A DNA stretch of 28,515 nucleotides from a virus: positions 1-28,515 of the IMG/VR virus record IMGVR_UViG_3300008266_000520; one strand, written 5' to 3'. Below the pieces are notes generated by a model. That model was not told the DNA's origin, ran no database searches, and was given only the letters and a program-made list of their open reading frames with translations. Shown in pieces: positions 1-8,301 of the stretch (the first letter of the stretch is position 1; the number at the start of each line of letters is the position of its first letter). The translations under genes were made by a program, and so were the position numbers.

Positions 1-180
1 TTTCCAACCGATGCAAACACTTGCACAACTTACAACGAGTTATTGACTCAAGACGGTACACTTTGTACCGCTTGGAACTACACGTTGACTGATGAGGAGT
101 TTGCAGAGTGGGGAGAAGACAACACTTGGGTAGAACAATGTGTTGCAAATGACAAAAACATAACTATAATAACATATTAA
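1..180 (+). CDS. C-terminal end of an unidentified protein (partial)
   Basis: The reading frame is open from the first base and ends in TAA at 178-180, giving the last 59 residues of a protein whose start lies outside the window. The tail is acidic and polar, with three cysteines (in the contexts NTCTTY, TLCTAW and EQCVAN) and several Trp and Tyr residues. No domain can be recognised from so short a piece. It sits one base before the small ORF at 182 and upstream of a tail fibre, so it is probably a phage tail or appendage gene of the same operon. That role is inferred from position only. Confidence 0.75.
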   Translation, partial: FPTDANTCTTYNELLTQDGTLCTAWNYTLTDEEFAEWGEDNTWVEQCVANDKNITIITY

Positions 181-181
181 A

Positions 182-313
182 ATGGAAGAATTAAACGTAA
201 TTAAACAAGCTCTTGAGATTGCAACTCAGAAAGGTGCATTTGGAATGAATGACGTGGTAGCGATCTACCAAACACTAGCCAAACTAGAAGAGAAACTTAA
301 AGAGCAGGAGTAA
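182..313 (+). CDS. Small conserved phage protein, 43 aa
   Basis: ATG 182 to TAA 311-313 encodes a 43-residue helical protein. It has the segment ALEIATQKGAFGMNDVVAIY followed by a charged amphipathic C-terminus (AKLEEKLKEQE), suggesting a short coiled coil. Similar 'ALxxATQKGxFxxxDV' mini-proteins are familiar from Bacteroidetes phage tail-fibre neighbourhoods, but I know of no assigned function. The stop overlaps the next start by one base (TAATG), and GGAG at 307-310 lies directly before that junction, which points to translational coupling. It is likely real because frame, spacing and overlap are continuous with both neighbours. Confidence 0.7.
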   Translation: MEELNVIKQALEIATQKGAFGMNDVVAIYQTLAKLEEKLKEQE

Positions 314-450
314 TGGCTATAAAGACAAACACCAGCACGAAGTTAGATACTCCAAAGGTATCTCGTCCTGGCGTGCACGCAAAGAAGAAGACAAGCAAGT
401 TAAAGACTAGCAAGAACTATAAAAAACAATATAACTCACAGGGACGATGA
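313..450 (+). CDS. Small lysine-rich basic protein, 45 aa
   Basis: ATG 313 overlaps the preceding stop by one base, and TGA at 448-450 overlaps the tail-fibre ATG at 447 (ATGA). The 45-residue product is strongly basic: about a third of residues are Lys or Arg, with the core SRPGVHAKKKTSKLKTSKNY and ending KKQYNSQGR. This SRPGVHAK...SKNYKK pattern recurs in small ORFs of Bacteroidetes phages next to fibre genes; its role is not known to me. It could bind nucleic acid or be a minor virion component. Both overlaps argue for a coupled operon ending in the fibre gene. Confidence 0.75.
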   Translation: MAIKTNTSTKLDTPKVSRPGVHAKKKTSKLKTSKNYKKQYNSQGR

Positions 451-2372
451 CAAAAATTAAACTGTATCCTATAGATACAAACATTACAGACGATGATATA
501 GTAATTGGATCGGATGCAGAAAATTCTGACATCACGAAGAACTATCAGATGTCGGCCATACGGTCGTACATAGCATCTGGCCTTTCTCCAGAGGTAGGTG
601 GAACACTAAAGATAACAGAACTTGTAGACGTTGACTTTAATGAGACTCCAGAGGACTTCATAAATAGCCTAAGCCCAGCGGTTACTATAGCTAGCTATGA
701 GGTTGTAATTGTTGTTTTGTCTACATCTAAGTACATACTTAAGCTTCAAGACGTGGTTGTAGGTAACGGAGAGACTCCGACAACATCTAACGACTTTATC
801 CTTATCACAGACTCATTCTCAGGTACATTTGAATATGTAGCTAAGTTTACGCCTGACGGTACTCAGATAGGTGACAGTCAGATATACGACAACGGATTAA
901 ACGTGTCTATTGGATCTGCAACTCCTCCTGTAAGCGCGTTGTTAAATCTAACGTCTACAACAAAGGGTCTTCTTCAACCAAGAATGACTACAACTCAAAG
1001 GAACGCTATATCTTCTCCAGCAGAGGGTCTAAGGATATACAACACAACAACTAAAAAAGAAAACTTCTACAACGGAACAGTATGGGTTGAGATTCAGAAC
1101 GACGCAGTGAATGGAACTCTAAATAAAGTTGCAAAGTTTACACCTGATGGTACTCATGTTGGAGATAGTGCTATTACTGATAATAGTACATTAGTTGAGG
1201 TAGATAAACCTATATATGTAAATGGAAACTCTACAACAGATAGTCCACTAGGACCAGAGCTATTAACATCAAGTGACTGGACATCTACTGGATGGACAGG
1301 TGATTTTGCAACTGGTTTTATTCACACTACAGGAAACACAAATGTTCTAAGTAATACTATTGCTGCAACAGTTAACTCTTACTATCAGATTACATATACA
1401 ATAACTGGAAGAACTGCTGGATATGTTCATGTTAGTTTTGGAGGAGAGTCTAAATATTATGTTACATCATCTGGAGCATTTGGACCTAAGGCATCTACAA
1501 CAGGTAACCTAACTATTACTCCTGACACTAACTTTGATGGTACAGTTGTTCTGTCTATAAAGCAAATAAATTCATCGTATGCATTACTTACTTTAAACAA
1601 CTCTACATCTGATACAAACTACATGGAGTTTAGGGTAGGTGCTGGAGACTTAAGGTCTGTGGCAATTGGATCTAATGCTGGAAGAAAAATTACAACTGGA
1701 GCATTTAACTCTATTGTAGGACATAGTGCTGGAGCAAATTTGACTAGTGGAACTAATAACACACTGTTTGGATACAATACAGGAAATGTAGTAAATGTTG
1801 GATCTAATAATACGTTACTAGGTGCAGGTGCTGGACAAGTTAATGTATCATCAGATGGTGGTAATACATTTGTTGGATCATACGCTGGTCTAACAAGTGT
1901 GACAGGAACTCAGAACACTTTTGTTGGTTTTAACTCTGGTGGATCTTCTACTGGAGGTTATTATAATACATTGATAGGAGCAAGTACTGGATCTGAGGTG
2001 AGTGGAAACTATAACACTGCGATTGGAAATTCAGCTATTGCTAATTTAGTAAATGGAGGTGATTATAACGTTGCATTCGGTGTAGACGCTGGAAGAAATT
2101 ATGGTGTTCCTGCTTCATTTGGAGTAGAATCTGCGACAGGAAGTATATTCTTAGGAGCTAAAGCTAGACCATTAAATGATGCTCAAACAAATCAGATCGT
2201 GATTGGATATAACACTGTTGGAGCTGGTAACAACACAGTGACAATAGGTAACGAAGACATCGTTAAGACTGTGATTAGAGGAACTATAAATGCTGCTGAC
2301 CTTCCAACATCTGCGGCAGGGTTATCTGCTGGAGATATATGGAACAATGCAGGTGTATTAAGTATAGTTTAA
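447..2372 (+). CDS. Tail fibre / receptor-binding adhesin with YadA-head-like repeats
   Basis: The 641-aa protein is probably a trimeric virion appendage that contacts the host surface. The N-terminus (KLYPIDTNITDDDIVIGSDA) resembles the virion-attachment segment of many Bacteroidetes phage fibres. Two copies of a VAKFTPDGT..GDS..(Y/T)DN motif occur at residues 131-150 and 228-246. Residues about 270-390 form a carbohydrate-binding-like beta region. Residues 405-551 hold about seven Gly/Asn-rich repeats of the form NTxxGxxAG, as in the beta-roll head of YadA-type trimeric adhesins. The end (LPTSAAGLSAGDIWNNAGVL) is a common fibre C-terminus, so the protein looks full-length. The repeat half is visibly more AT-rich than the first 230 codons, suggesting modular exchange of the receptor-binding part. 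No intramolecular chaperone (peptidase S74) domain is seen. Confidence 0.85.
   Translation: MTKIKLYPIDTNITDDDIVIGSDAENSDITKNYQMSAIRSYIASGLSPEVGGTLKITELVDVDFNETPEDFINSLSPAVTIASYEVVIVVLSTSKYILKLQDVVVGNGETPTTSNDFILITDSFSGTFEYVAKFTPDGTQIGDSQIYDNGLNVSIGSATPPVSALLNLTSTTKGLLQPRMTTTQRNAISSPAEGLRIYNTTTKKENFYNGTVWVEIQNDAVNGTLNKVAKFTPDGTHVGDSAITDNSTLVEVDKPIYVNGNSTTDSPLGPELLTSSDWTSTGWTGDFATGFIHTTGNTNVLSNTIAATVNSYYQITYTITGRTAGYVHVSFGGESKYYVTSSGAFGPKASTTGNLTITPDTNFDGTVVLSIKQINSSYALLTLNNSTSDTNYMEFRVGAGDLRSVAIGSNAGRKITTGAFNSIVGHSAGANLTSGTNNTLFGYNTGNVVNVGSNNTLLGAGAGQVNVSSDGGNTFVGSYAGLTSVTGTQNTFVGFNSGGSSTGGYYNTLIGASTGSEVSGNYNTAIGNSAIANLVNGGDYNVAFGVDAGRNYGVPASFGVESATGSIFLGAKARPLNDAQTNQIVIGYNTVGAGNNTVTIGNEDIVKTVIRGTINAADLPTSAAGLSAGDIWNNAGVLSIV
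1659..2100 (+). repeat. Protein-level tandem repeats (NTxxGxxAG) in the tail fibre
   Basis: This part of the fibre gene encodes a series of degenerate repeats of roughly 20 residues, each with a core such as NSIVGHSAG, NTLFGYNTG, NTLLGAGAG, NTFVGSYAG, NTFVGFNSG, NTLIGASTG or NTAIGNSA. The spacing and the invariant Asn-Thr...Gly...Gly positions match the left-handed beta-roll of YadA-like heads, which forms only as a trimer. Copy number in such arrays can change by recombination. Confidence 0.8.
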
Positions 2373-2378
2373 TATTCG

Positions 2379-2386
2379 TATATTTG
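2379..2386 (+). promoter_or_regulatory. Bacteroidota-type -7 element TATATTTG
   Basis: The sequence matches TAnnTTTG, the -7 box used by the primary sigma factor of Bacteroidetes. It lies in the 30-base gap after the fibre gene and 17 bases before ATG 2403. A clear -33 TTG partner is not visible. It would start the 2403-3704 small-gene operon, and possibly the terminase and portal genes behind it. Confidence 0.5.
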
Positions 2387-2402
2387 TAAAAAATTAAATA
2401 AA

Positions 2403-2642
2403 ATGAAATCAATAGAAAAAGAAGAATTAGAGAAATTGAGAGACGCAAACCACAGGTTGTACTCTCTAAAGAATAACATCGCAGAGATAGAGCTATCTAT
2501 CAGAGCGTTGGAATTAAATAAGTCGTCAGTTTTTACAAGCATTGACGAACTTAATGTTGAATTTAGGTCTCTAGAGAAGGAACTCACTCAGAAGTACGGA
2601 AACGTATCTATCAATCTAGAGACTGGAAATATCCAGGAGTAA
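2403..2642 (+). CDS. Small coiled-coil protein, 79 aa
   Basis: The product is nearly all helix: an N-terminal acidic/basic heptad-like stretch (EKEELEKLRDANHRLYSLKN), a second helix with IAEIELSIRALELNKSS, and a short C-terminal tail KYGNVSINLETGNIQE. This layout (about 60 residues of coiled coil, then 'KYG.(I/V)(S/N)(I/L)xTGxI') is common in small phage ORFs found before terminase genes. The function is unknown to me. The stop overlaps the next ATG by one base (TAATG at 2640-2644), and GGAG lies just upstream of that junction. Confidence 0.8.
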   Translation: MKSIEKEELEKLRDANHRLYSLKNNIAEIELSIRALELNKSSVFTSIDELNVEFRSLEKELTQKYGNVSINLETGNIQE

Positions 2643-2869
2643 TGAAGGATATAAGAAAGATATCTATCGGAGCTGACTACAAGTCTGATGCTATGCACTA
2701 CCTTGTAGATCAGCTCGTGTTAGATAAGTCCTGGAAGATACACCTCATCCAGCACGACGAGTTCAACGACAGCATGAAGATATGGATCGAGAGAGACAAG
2801 GAGATCATACTCTGGAAGGAGTTCAACTCTAACATGCCAATATCTATCGAGTACAACATAAACTTCTAA
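2642..2869 (+). CDS. Conserved small phage protein, 75 aa, unknown function
   Basis: This 75-residue protein starts ISIGADYKSDAMHYLVDQLV and ends LWKEFNSNMPISIEYNINF. It reads as an alpha/beta mini-domain with a Trp-containing strand (MKIWIERDKEIILW). I recognise the pattern 'ISIGxDYKxDAMHY ... LWKEFNxNMPxSIEYNxxF' as recurrent in phage structural clusters but know no function. It overlaps both neighbours by one base, so it is probably translated by coupling with the coiled-coil protein and the GroES-like protein. No signal peptide or membrane segment is visible. Confidence 0.8.
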   Translation: MKDIRKISIGADYKSDAMHYLVDQLVLDKSWKIHLIQHDEFNDSMKIWIERDKEIILWKEFNSNMPISIEYNINF

Positions 2870-3444
2870 TGAGGTCCCCGTTCTATTTTATCGTCAAGCC
2901 TGTAAGCGGCAGACGATACGACAACATCAAGACTCTTGGTGACGTTGAGATTATAACAAGCGTGTCTCAGGAGGACCACATGTCATCCAACAGATTTGCT
3001 GAGGTTATCAACACGCCATCTGGATACGACGGACCTATACAGGTTGGAGATACACTACTTGTACACCACAACGTGTTCAAGATATACTACGACATGAAGG
3101 GTAGGGAGAGGAGCGGATTCAGCTTCTTGAAGGACGACACGTTCTTTGTGGACTTTGAGCAGTTCTTTCTATACAACCACGACGGTGAGTGGATGGCTCA
3201 CTCGAAGTACTGCTTCATAAAGCCATCAAAGATTAGGGACAACTACCTAGCGACGTCACTTACAGAGCAGCCGCTACTCGGAACAATACGGTACATCAAC
3301 CAGGAGCTAATAGACTTAGGTCTGAGGGTTGGAGATGAGATCACGTTCGAGCCAGAGAGCGAGTACGAGTTTACCATAGATGGAGAGAAGCTGTACAGGA
3401 TGCTTACAAAAAATATAGCGATAAGATGGACACAAGAGACATAA
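2869..3444 (+). CDS. Putative tandem GroES-like co-chaperonin
   Basis: The 191-aa protein appears to contain two GroES-type beta-barrels. Half 1 starts FIVKPVSGRRYDN (7-19) and continues to VGDTLLVHHNVF (59-70) and DDTFFVDFEQFF (89-100). Half 2 starts CFIKPSKIRDN (115-125) and continues to VGDEITFEPESEYEFTIDGE (154-173) and NIAI. The second half follows the GroES order 'GD.V.(F/Y)...(T/E)(Y/E)..DGE.Y...I'. Co-chaperonins such as T4 gp31 cap host GroEL to fold the major capsid protein. That role would fit a gene just upstream of the terminase/capsid genes, but it is inference from pattern alone. I cannot place a clear mobile-loop hydrophobic tripeptide. It overlaps the next gene by 19 bases. 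The alternative is an unrelated beta-barrel structural protein. Confidence 0.6.
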   Translation: MRSPFYFIVKPVSGRRYDNIKTLGDVEIITSVSQEDHMSSNRFAEVINTPSGYDGPIQVGDTLLVHHNVFKIYYDMKGRERSGFSFLKDDTFFVDFEQFFLYNHDGEWMAHSKYCFIKPSKIRDNYLATSLTEQPLLGTIRYINQELIDLGLRVGDEITFEPESEYEFTIDGEKLYRMLTKNIAIRWTQET

Positions 3445-3704
3445 AGCTTAAGATCATAGAGGCGGCAGAGCTTGCCGTTCAGCAGCTCATAAAGGTGGCC
3501 AGGGAGGACATCATCAAGACAGGTGAGGGTGACGACATCGCTGCCGACAGACTTAAGAACGCTGCTGCAACTAAAAAGCTGGCTGTGTTCGACGCCTTTG
3601 AGATCATAAACAGGATAGAGACGGAGAGGGACATGCTCAGTGGAGACACATCAACAAAGTCAGAACCTAAAATTCAAGGATTTGCAGAGAGAAGATCAAA
3701 ATAG
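3426..3704 (+). CDS. Small helical protein in small-terminase position, 92 aa
   Basis: The 92-residue product is strongly helical: LKIIEAAELAVQQLIKVARE is followed by the segment NAAATKKLAVFDAFEIINRI, then a polar C-terminus. The 'NAAATKKLAxFDAFEIxxRI' block recurs in ORFs directly upstream of large terminase genes in related phages. Position and helical character make a small terminase subunit (DNA recognition and oligomeric assembly) possible, but no helix-turn-helix can be asserted. It overlaps the GroES-like gene by 19 bases and the terminase GTG start by 65 bases. If TerL starts at ATG 3745 instead, the two do not overlap. Confidence 0.7.
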   Translation: MDTRDIKLKIIEAAELAVQQLIKVAREDIIKTGEGDDIAADRLKNAAATKKLAVFDAFEIINRIETERDMLSGDTSTKSEPKIQGFAERRSK

Positions 3705-5928
3705 TTTATACACCGTACTCAAGGAGCACGTACCAAACTCGGTCATGGTCAGTAAGAACAAGGCAAGGTCTTGGGAGTACGGCTACAACGAGAAGTACGA
3801 CATCGTCGTTATATCTAAGGATGGGACGTTGGGTGACGTGTACAACATAAACGGTCTAAATATAGGGTTACCAGCTACACCAGACTCCGTGTACAGGAGG
3901 AGCGATAAGAAGGAACTACAGTACTGGGAGCCAGCAGAGTATCCGAAGGAGCTCAACAACATAAAGTCAATATTTCACTGGCACAACACGTCCAAGGAGT
4001 TCAAGGACAAGTGGGTCGACTACATAGAGGGTGAGTTTGATCGCAGGGAGCATGGATTCTGGTTCATGAATAACGGGATTAAGACGTACATCACTGGGTC
4101 TCACTACATGTACCTACAGTGGACAAAGATCGACGTAGGTCTTCCAGACTACCGTGAGGCTAACAGGATATATCATATATTTTGGGAGGCTTGCAAGGCG
4201 GACAACAGGTCGTTCGGTATGGTGTACCTTAAGATCAGACGTTCAGGGTTCTCGTTTATGGGATCCAACGAGCTTGCAAACACAGGAACACTTGCCAAGG
4301 ATGCTAGGCTTGGGATACTATCAAAGACTGGACAGGATGCAAAGAAGATGTTTACGGACAAGGTAGTGCCAATTATTAGTAACTACCCGTTCTTCTTCAA
4401 GCCTATTCAGGACGGTATGGACAAGCCAAAGACGGAGCTTGCGTTCAGGGTTCCTGCGGCAAAGATCACAAAGAAGAACATGTACGAGGAGGTAGAGTCT
4501 CAGATCGAGGGACTTGACACCACTATTGACTGGAAGAACACGTCAGACAATAGTTATGATGGGGAGAAACTAAAGCTACTCATACATGACGAGTCTGGAA
4601 AGTGGGAGAAGCCAGAGAATATTCTTAACAACTGGCGTGTAACGAAGACCTGTCTGCGACTCGGTAGCAGGATCATCGGTAAGTGCATGATGGGATCTAC
4701 TCCTAACGCGCTTGCGAAGGGTGGAGAGAACTTCAAGAAGCTATACGAGGACTCAAGGATAACAACACGTAACGCGAACGGTCAGACAAAATCTGGTCTG
4801 TACGCACTGTATATACCTATGGAGTGGAACTTCGAGGGCTACATAGATAGGTACGGTATGCCTGTGTTCAGAAAGCCTGAGAAGCCAGTCGTTGGAATAG
4901 ACGGACAGATGATCAACAACGGTGCGATAGACTACTGGGAGAACGAGGTGAACTCTTTAAAGAATGATGCAGATGCTCTCAACGAGTTCTACAGACAGTT
5001 CTCCAGGACAGAGTCTCACGCCTTTCGAGATGAGTCGAAGTCATCTATATTCAACCTGACAAAGATATACCAGCAGATCGACTATAACGACTCTCTAATG
5101 AAGGATAGAGTCCTTACCAGGGGATCGTTCCACTGGAAGGACGGGGCAAAGGATACGAAGGTTGTATGGACTCCAGATCCAAGGGGTAGATTCTTGGTAT
5201 CTTGGATACCTAACCAGGCACTACAGAACAACGTGATACACAAGAACGGGATGAAGCACCCAGGGAACGACCACATCGGTGCGTTTGGTTGTGATCCATA
5301 CGACATCTCAGGTACTGTCGGTGGTGGAGGATCTAATGGATCACTTCACGGACTTACTAAGTTTAACATGGACAACGCTCCTAGCAACCACTTCTTCTTG
5401 GAGTACATAGCAAGACCACAGACGGCAGAGATATTCTTCGAGGAGGTCCTTATGGCGTGCGTGTTCTACGGGATGCCGATCCTCGTAGAGAACAACAAGC
5501 CAAGACTTCTGTACCACTTCAAGAATAGAGGCTACAGGGGATTCTCTATGAACAGGCCAGACAAGCACTTTGTCAACCTATCTAAGACAGAAAAAGAACT
5601 CGGAGGTATACCTAACTCATCTGAGGACGTCAAGCAGTCTCACGCTGCCTCTATCGAGTCGTACATCGAGAAGTACGTAGGACTTGATCTTGAGGGTACG
5701 TACAGGGACTCTGACGAGATGGGGTCGATGTACTTCACGAAGACGCTTGAGGAGTGGGCTAAGTTTGATATAAACAACAGGACAAAGTTTGATGCCGCAA
5801 TTAGCTCAGGATTAGCTATTATGGCTACACAGAGGGGTAACTTTTTACCTGTTAAAAAAGAATCGAAAATAAGTATTACCTTTGCTCGATATAATAATTC
5901 GGGAAGATATAGCGAAATAATAAAATAA
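3640..5928 (+). CDS. terL: Terminase large subunit (packaging ATPase/nuclease)
   Basis: The 762-aa protein is the DNA-packaging motor. With the GTG 3640 start, a P-loop-position segment RRSGFSFMGSNE is at 200-211; it is a degenerate Walker A, as in crAss-like terminases. A Walker B with catalytic Glu is at LLIHDESGKW (D317, E318). The C-terminal RNase-H-fold nuclease has candidate acidic residues D552 (FGCDPYDISG), E617 (PILVENNKP) and D718 (KFDAAISSGLA). The N-terminus (YGYNEKYDIVVISKDGTLGD) and GSHYMYLQW are also typical. The start is uncertain. GTG 3640 has the purine stretch GGAGAGGG about 10 bases upstream but overlaps the previous gene by 65 bases; ATG 3745 removes 35 residues without touching known motifs. 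The portal start follows immediately (TAAATG). The last 100 bases are more AT-rich than the gene body. Confidence 0.93.
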   Translation: METHQQSQNLKFKDLQREDQNSLYTVLKEHVPNSVMVSKNKARSWEYGYNEKYDIVVISKDGTLGDVYNINGLNIGLPATPDSVYRRSDKKELQYWEPAEYPKELNNIKSIFHWHNTSKEFKDKWVDYIEGEFDRREHGFWFMNNGIKTYITGSHYMYLQWTKIDVGLPDYREANRIYHIFWEACKADNRSFGMVYLKIRRSGFSFMGSNELANTGTLAKDARLGILSKTGQDAKKMFTDKVVPIISNYPFFFKPIQDGMDKPKTELAFRVPAAKITKKNMYEEVESQIEGLDTTIDWKNTSDNSYDGEKLKLLIHDESGKWEKPENILNNWRVTKTCLRLGSRIIGKCMMGSTPNALAKGGENFKKLYEDSRITTRNANGQTKSGLYALYIPMEWNFEGYIDRYGMPVFRKPEKPVVGIDGQMINNGAIDYWENEVNSLKNDADALNEFYRQFSRTESHAFRDESKSSIFNLTKIYQQIDYNDSLMKDRVLTRGSFHWKDGAKDTKVVWTPDPRGRFLVSWIPNQALQNNVIHKNGMKHPGNDHIGAFGCDPYDISGTVGGGGSNGSLHGLTKFNMDNAPSNHFFLEYIARPQTAEIFFEEVLMACVFYGMPILVENNKPRLLYHFKNRGYRGFSMNRPDKHFVNLSKTEKELGGIPNSSEDVKQSHAASIESYIEKYVGLDLEGTYRDSDEMGSMYFTKTLEEWAKFDINNRTKFDAAISSGLAIMATQRGNFLPVKKESKISITFARYNNSGRYSEIIK

Positions 5929-8262
5929 ATGAAGGACGTAACTATTTCTATAAATCCTCAAGGTTTCCCTAATCAATTCGCTTCTGACAAAGAAAAAGAG
6001 TCGTACGAGTACGGCCTTCAAATTGGGCAAGCCATTCAGTATGAGTGGTTTAAGAAAGATGGACAGCGTTGTAGATTCTATGATCAGTGGGGAGACTTTC
6101 ATAAGCTTAGGCTTTACGCTAGGGGAGAGCAATCTGTAGCAAAATATAAGAACGAGATCTCTGTTGACAAGGCATACGCACAGGATGCGATGTCTATAGA
6201 CAAGAGATTCAAGTTCCAGGACAACATCCAGGCAGACATGGTCTCAAAGGATGTGCTACTTCAGGTCAAGGATCAGTTCGGTGTAGACGCATTTGACACT
6301 CCAGTTGAGGAGTTGCCAGGTACAGACGAGGAACTGTCATTGTATATGCAGTTAAACTACAAGCCAGCGATCGAGATAGCTGAGGAGGAGGCGATAAATA
6401 CAATATTTGCAGAGAACCACTACGACGACACCAGAAGACGTGTAGACTACGACATCACTACAATTGGTATAGGTATTGTAAAGAATATGTTCTTGCCAGG
6501 TACTGGAGTTAAGATAGAGTACGTAGATCCTGCAAACGTGGTGTACAGCTACACAGAGGATAGACACTTCAAGGACTGCTTCTACTGGGGAGAGATCAAG
6601 ACTGTTCACATGACTGAGCTTGTTAAGATCGATCCTTCACTCACAAACGAGCAACTGGATGAGATATCTAAGTACAGCCAGTCTTGGTACAACTACTATA
6701 ACACGGCTCAGTTCTATCAGAACACGATGTTCAATAGAGATACAGCCACACTACTATACTTCAACTACAAGACCACCAAGAGGATGGTCTATAAGAAGAA
6801 GGTTCTAGACAACGGAAACGTAAAGGTCATTCAGAAGGACGATACGTTCAATCCTCCAAAGGAGATGATGGACGAGGGAAGATTCGAGGTGATGGAGAAG
6901 ACCATAGATGTATGGTACGATGGTGTAATGGTGATGGGAACAAACATTATGTTGAAGTGGGAGCTTGCCAAGAACATGGTTAGACCTAAGTCTGCATCTC
7001 AGCACGCGTACCCAAACTATGCAGCAGTTGCACCAAGAATGTACAAGGGTAACATAGAGTCTTTGGTTAGACGTATGGTACCATTTGCTGACATGATTCA
7101 GATCACACACTTGAAGCTTCAGCAGGTACTTGCTAAGGTTGTTCCTGACGGGGTGTTTATCGATGCTGATGGACTTAATGAGGTTGACTTGGGTACAGGT
7201 GCAGCATACAATCCAGAGGATGCCCTCAGATTATACTTCCAGACTGGTAGTGTTATTGGTAGGAGCTACACTCAGGACGGTGAGTTCAACAACGCACGTG
7301 TGCCGATTCAAGAGCTCAACTCAAACAGCGGTCAGGGTAAGATAGCAAGTCTCATAGGAAGCTACAACCACTACCTTGGAATGATTAGGGACGTGACTGG
7401 ACTTAACGAGGCTAGGGACGGAAGTATGCCAGATCCAAACTCTTTGGTTGGTGTACAGAAGCTTGCAGCATTAAACTCGAACACGGCCACAAGACACATC
7501 TTGGATGGCTCATTGTACCTGACAAGAACACTTGCAGAGTCTCTATCTCTAAGGATAGCTGACATACTTGAGTACTCTGACTTTAAGGAGCAGTTCACTA
7601 TGCAGATAGGTAAGTACAACGTGGCTATACTTGAAGAAATTAAGGATCTATACCTTTACGACTTCGGTATCTTTATAGAGGTTACACCAGATGAGCAGGA
7701 AAAGGCACAGTTAGAGCAAAACATTCAGGTTGCACTATCTCGTGACGCTATATACCTTGAGGATGCTATAGACATCAGAGAGATGAAGAACCTTAAGTTG
7801 GCTAACCAGTTGCTTAAGCTTAAGAGAAAGAAAAAAGAAGAGGCGATACAAAAGAACGAGCAGGCCAAGCAGGAGATGCAGGGTCAGATGCAGATGCAGT
7901 CACAACAGATGGCGGCACAGACTGCAATGCAGAATATACAGGCAGAGGCTCAGGCCAAGATGCAGATCAAGCAGGCAGAGACAGCCTTCGATATAGAGAA
8001 GATGAGAAGCCAGGCAGAGTTGAAGAAGCAGCTGATGGAGCTTGAGTTCCAGATGCAGTCTCAGTTAAAGGGTATGGAGCTTCAGACAATTAAAGAGAAG
8101 GATGACATGAAGGAGAAGGCTAAGGACAAGCGTATAAGCATACAGAACACACAGCAATCAAAATTGATAGAGCAGCGCAAGAACAACCTTCCTCCAGTCA
8201 ACTTCGAGTCAAATGAGGACTCGCTTGATGGATTTGATTTGGCAGAATTTGAGCCTAGATAA
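5929..8262 (+). CDS. Portal protein
   Basis: This 777-aa protein directly follows terL and should form the dodecameric DNA channel at the unique capsid vertex. The length fits the P22/crAss-like portal class. The N-terminal helical part is followed by a stem/wing region with TTIGIGIVKNMFLPGTGVKI and EYVDPANVVY (the Asp-Pro motif seen in many portals), and by RDVTGLNEARDGSMPDPNSL, a well-conserved portal element. From about residue 640 to 745 there is a long Gln/Met-rich coiled coil (for example MQGQMQMQSQQMAAQTAMQN), and the protein ends FDLAEFEPR. The Q/M-rich barrel-like extension is usual in large portals. Translation is probably coupled to terL, as the stop and start are adjacent. Confidence 0.92.
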   Translation: MKDVTISINPQGFPNQFASDKEKESYEYGLQIGQAIQYEWFKKDGQRCRFYDQWGDFHKLRLYARGEQSVAKYKNEISVDKAYAQDAMSIDKRFKFQDNIQADMVSKDVLLQVKDQFGVDAFDTPVEELPGTDEELSLYMQLNYKPAIEIAEEEAINTIFAENHYDDTRRRVDYDITTIGIGIVKNMFLPGTGVKIEYVDPANVVYSYTEDRHFKDCFYWGEIKTVHMTELVKIDPSLTNEQLDEISKYSQSWYNYYNTAQFYQNTMFNRDTATLLYFNYKTTKRMVYKKKVLDNGNVKVIQKDDTFNPPKEMMDEGRFEVMEKTIDVWYDGVMVMGTNIMLKWELAKNMVRPKSASQHAYPNYAAVAPRMYKGNIESLVRRMVPFADMIQITHLKLQQVLAKVVPDGVFIDADGLNEVDLGTGAAYNPEDALRLYFQTGSVIGRSYTQDGEFNNARVPIQELNSNSGQGKIASLIGSYNHYLGMIRDVTGLNEARDGSMPDPNSLVGVQKLAALNSNTATRHILDGSLYLTRTLAESLSLRIADILEYSDFKEQFTMQIGKYNVAILEEIKDLYLYDFGIFIEVTPDEQEKAQLEQNIQVALSRDAIYLEDAIDIREMKNLKLANQLLKLKRKKKEEAIQKNEQAKQEMQGQMQMQSQQMAAQTAMQNIQAEAQAKMQIKQAETAFDIEKMRSQAELKKQLMELEFQMQSQLKGMELQTIKEKDDMKEKAKDKRISIQNTQQSKLIEQRKNNLPPVNFESNEDSLDGFDLAEFEPR

Positions 8263-8289
8263 CACTAAAACAGGTATATAATTAATTAA

Positions 8290-8297
8290 TAACTTTG
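8290..8297 (+). promoter_or_regulatory. Bacteroidota-type -7 element TAACTTTG
   Basis: TAnnTTTG match in the 39-base portal/mini-gene gap. The ATG at 8302 lies only 4 bases after the box, so transcription starting about 5-8 bases downstream would miss the start codon or make a leaderless message for the mini-gene, while serving the scaffold and capsid genes further on. Confidence 0.45.
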
Positions 8298-8301
8298 CAA
8301 A

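Noticed and set aside
3426-3704. Programmed frameshift joining the 92-aa gene to the terminase
   Set aside because: The frames overlap, but there is no slippery heptamer near the 3704 stop, and both products look complete alone.
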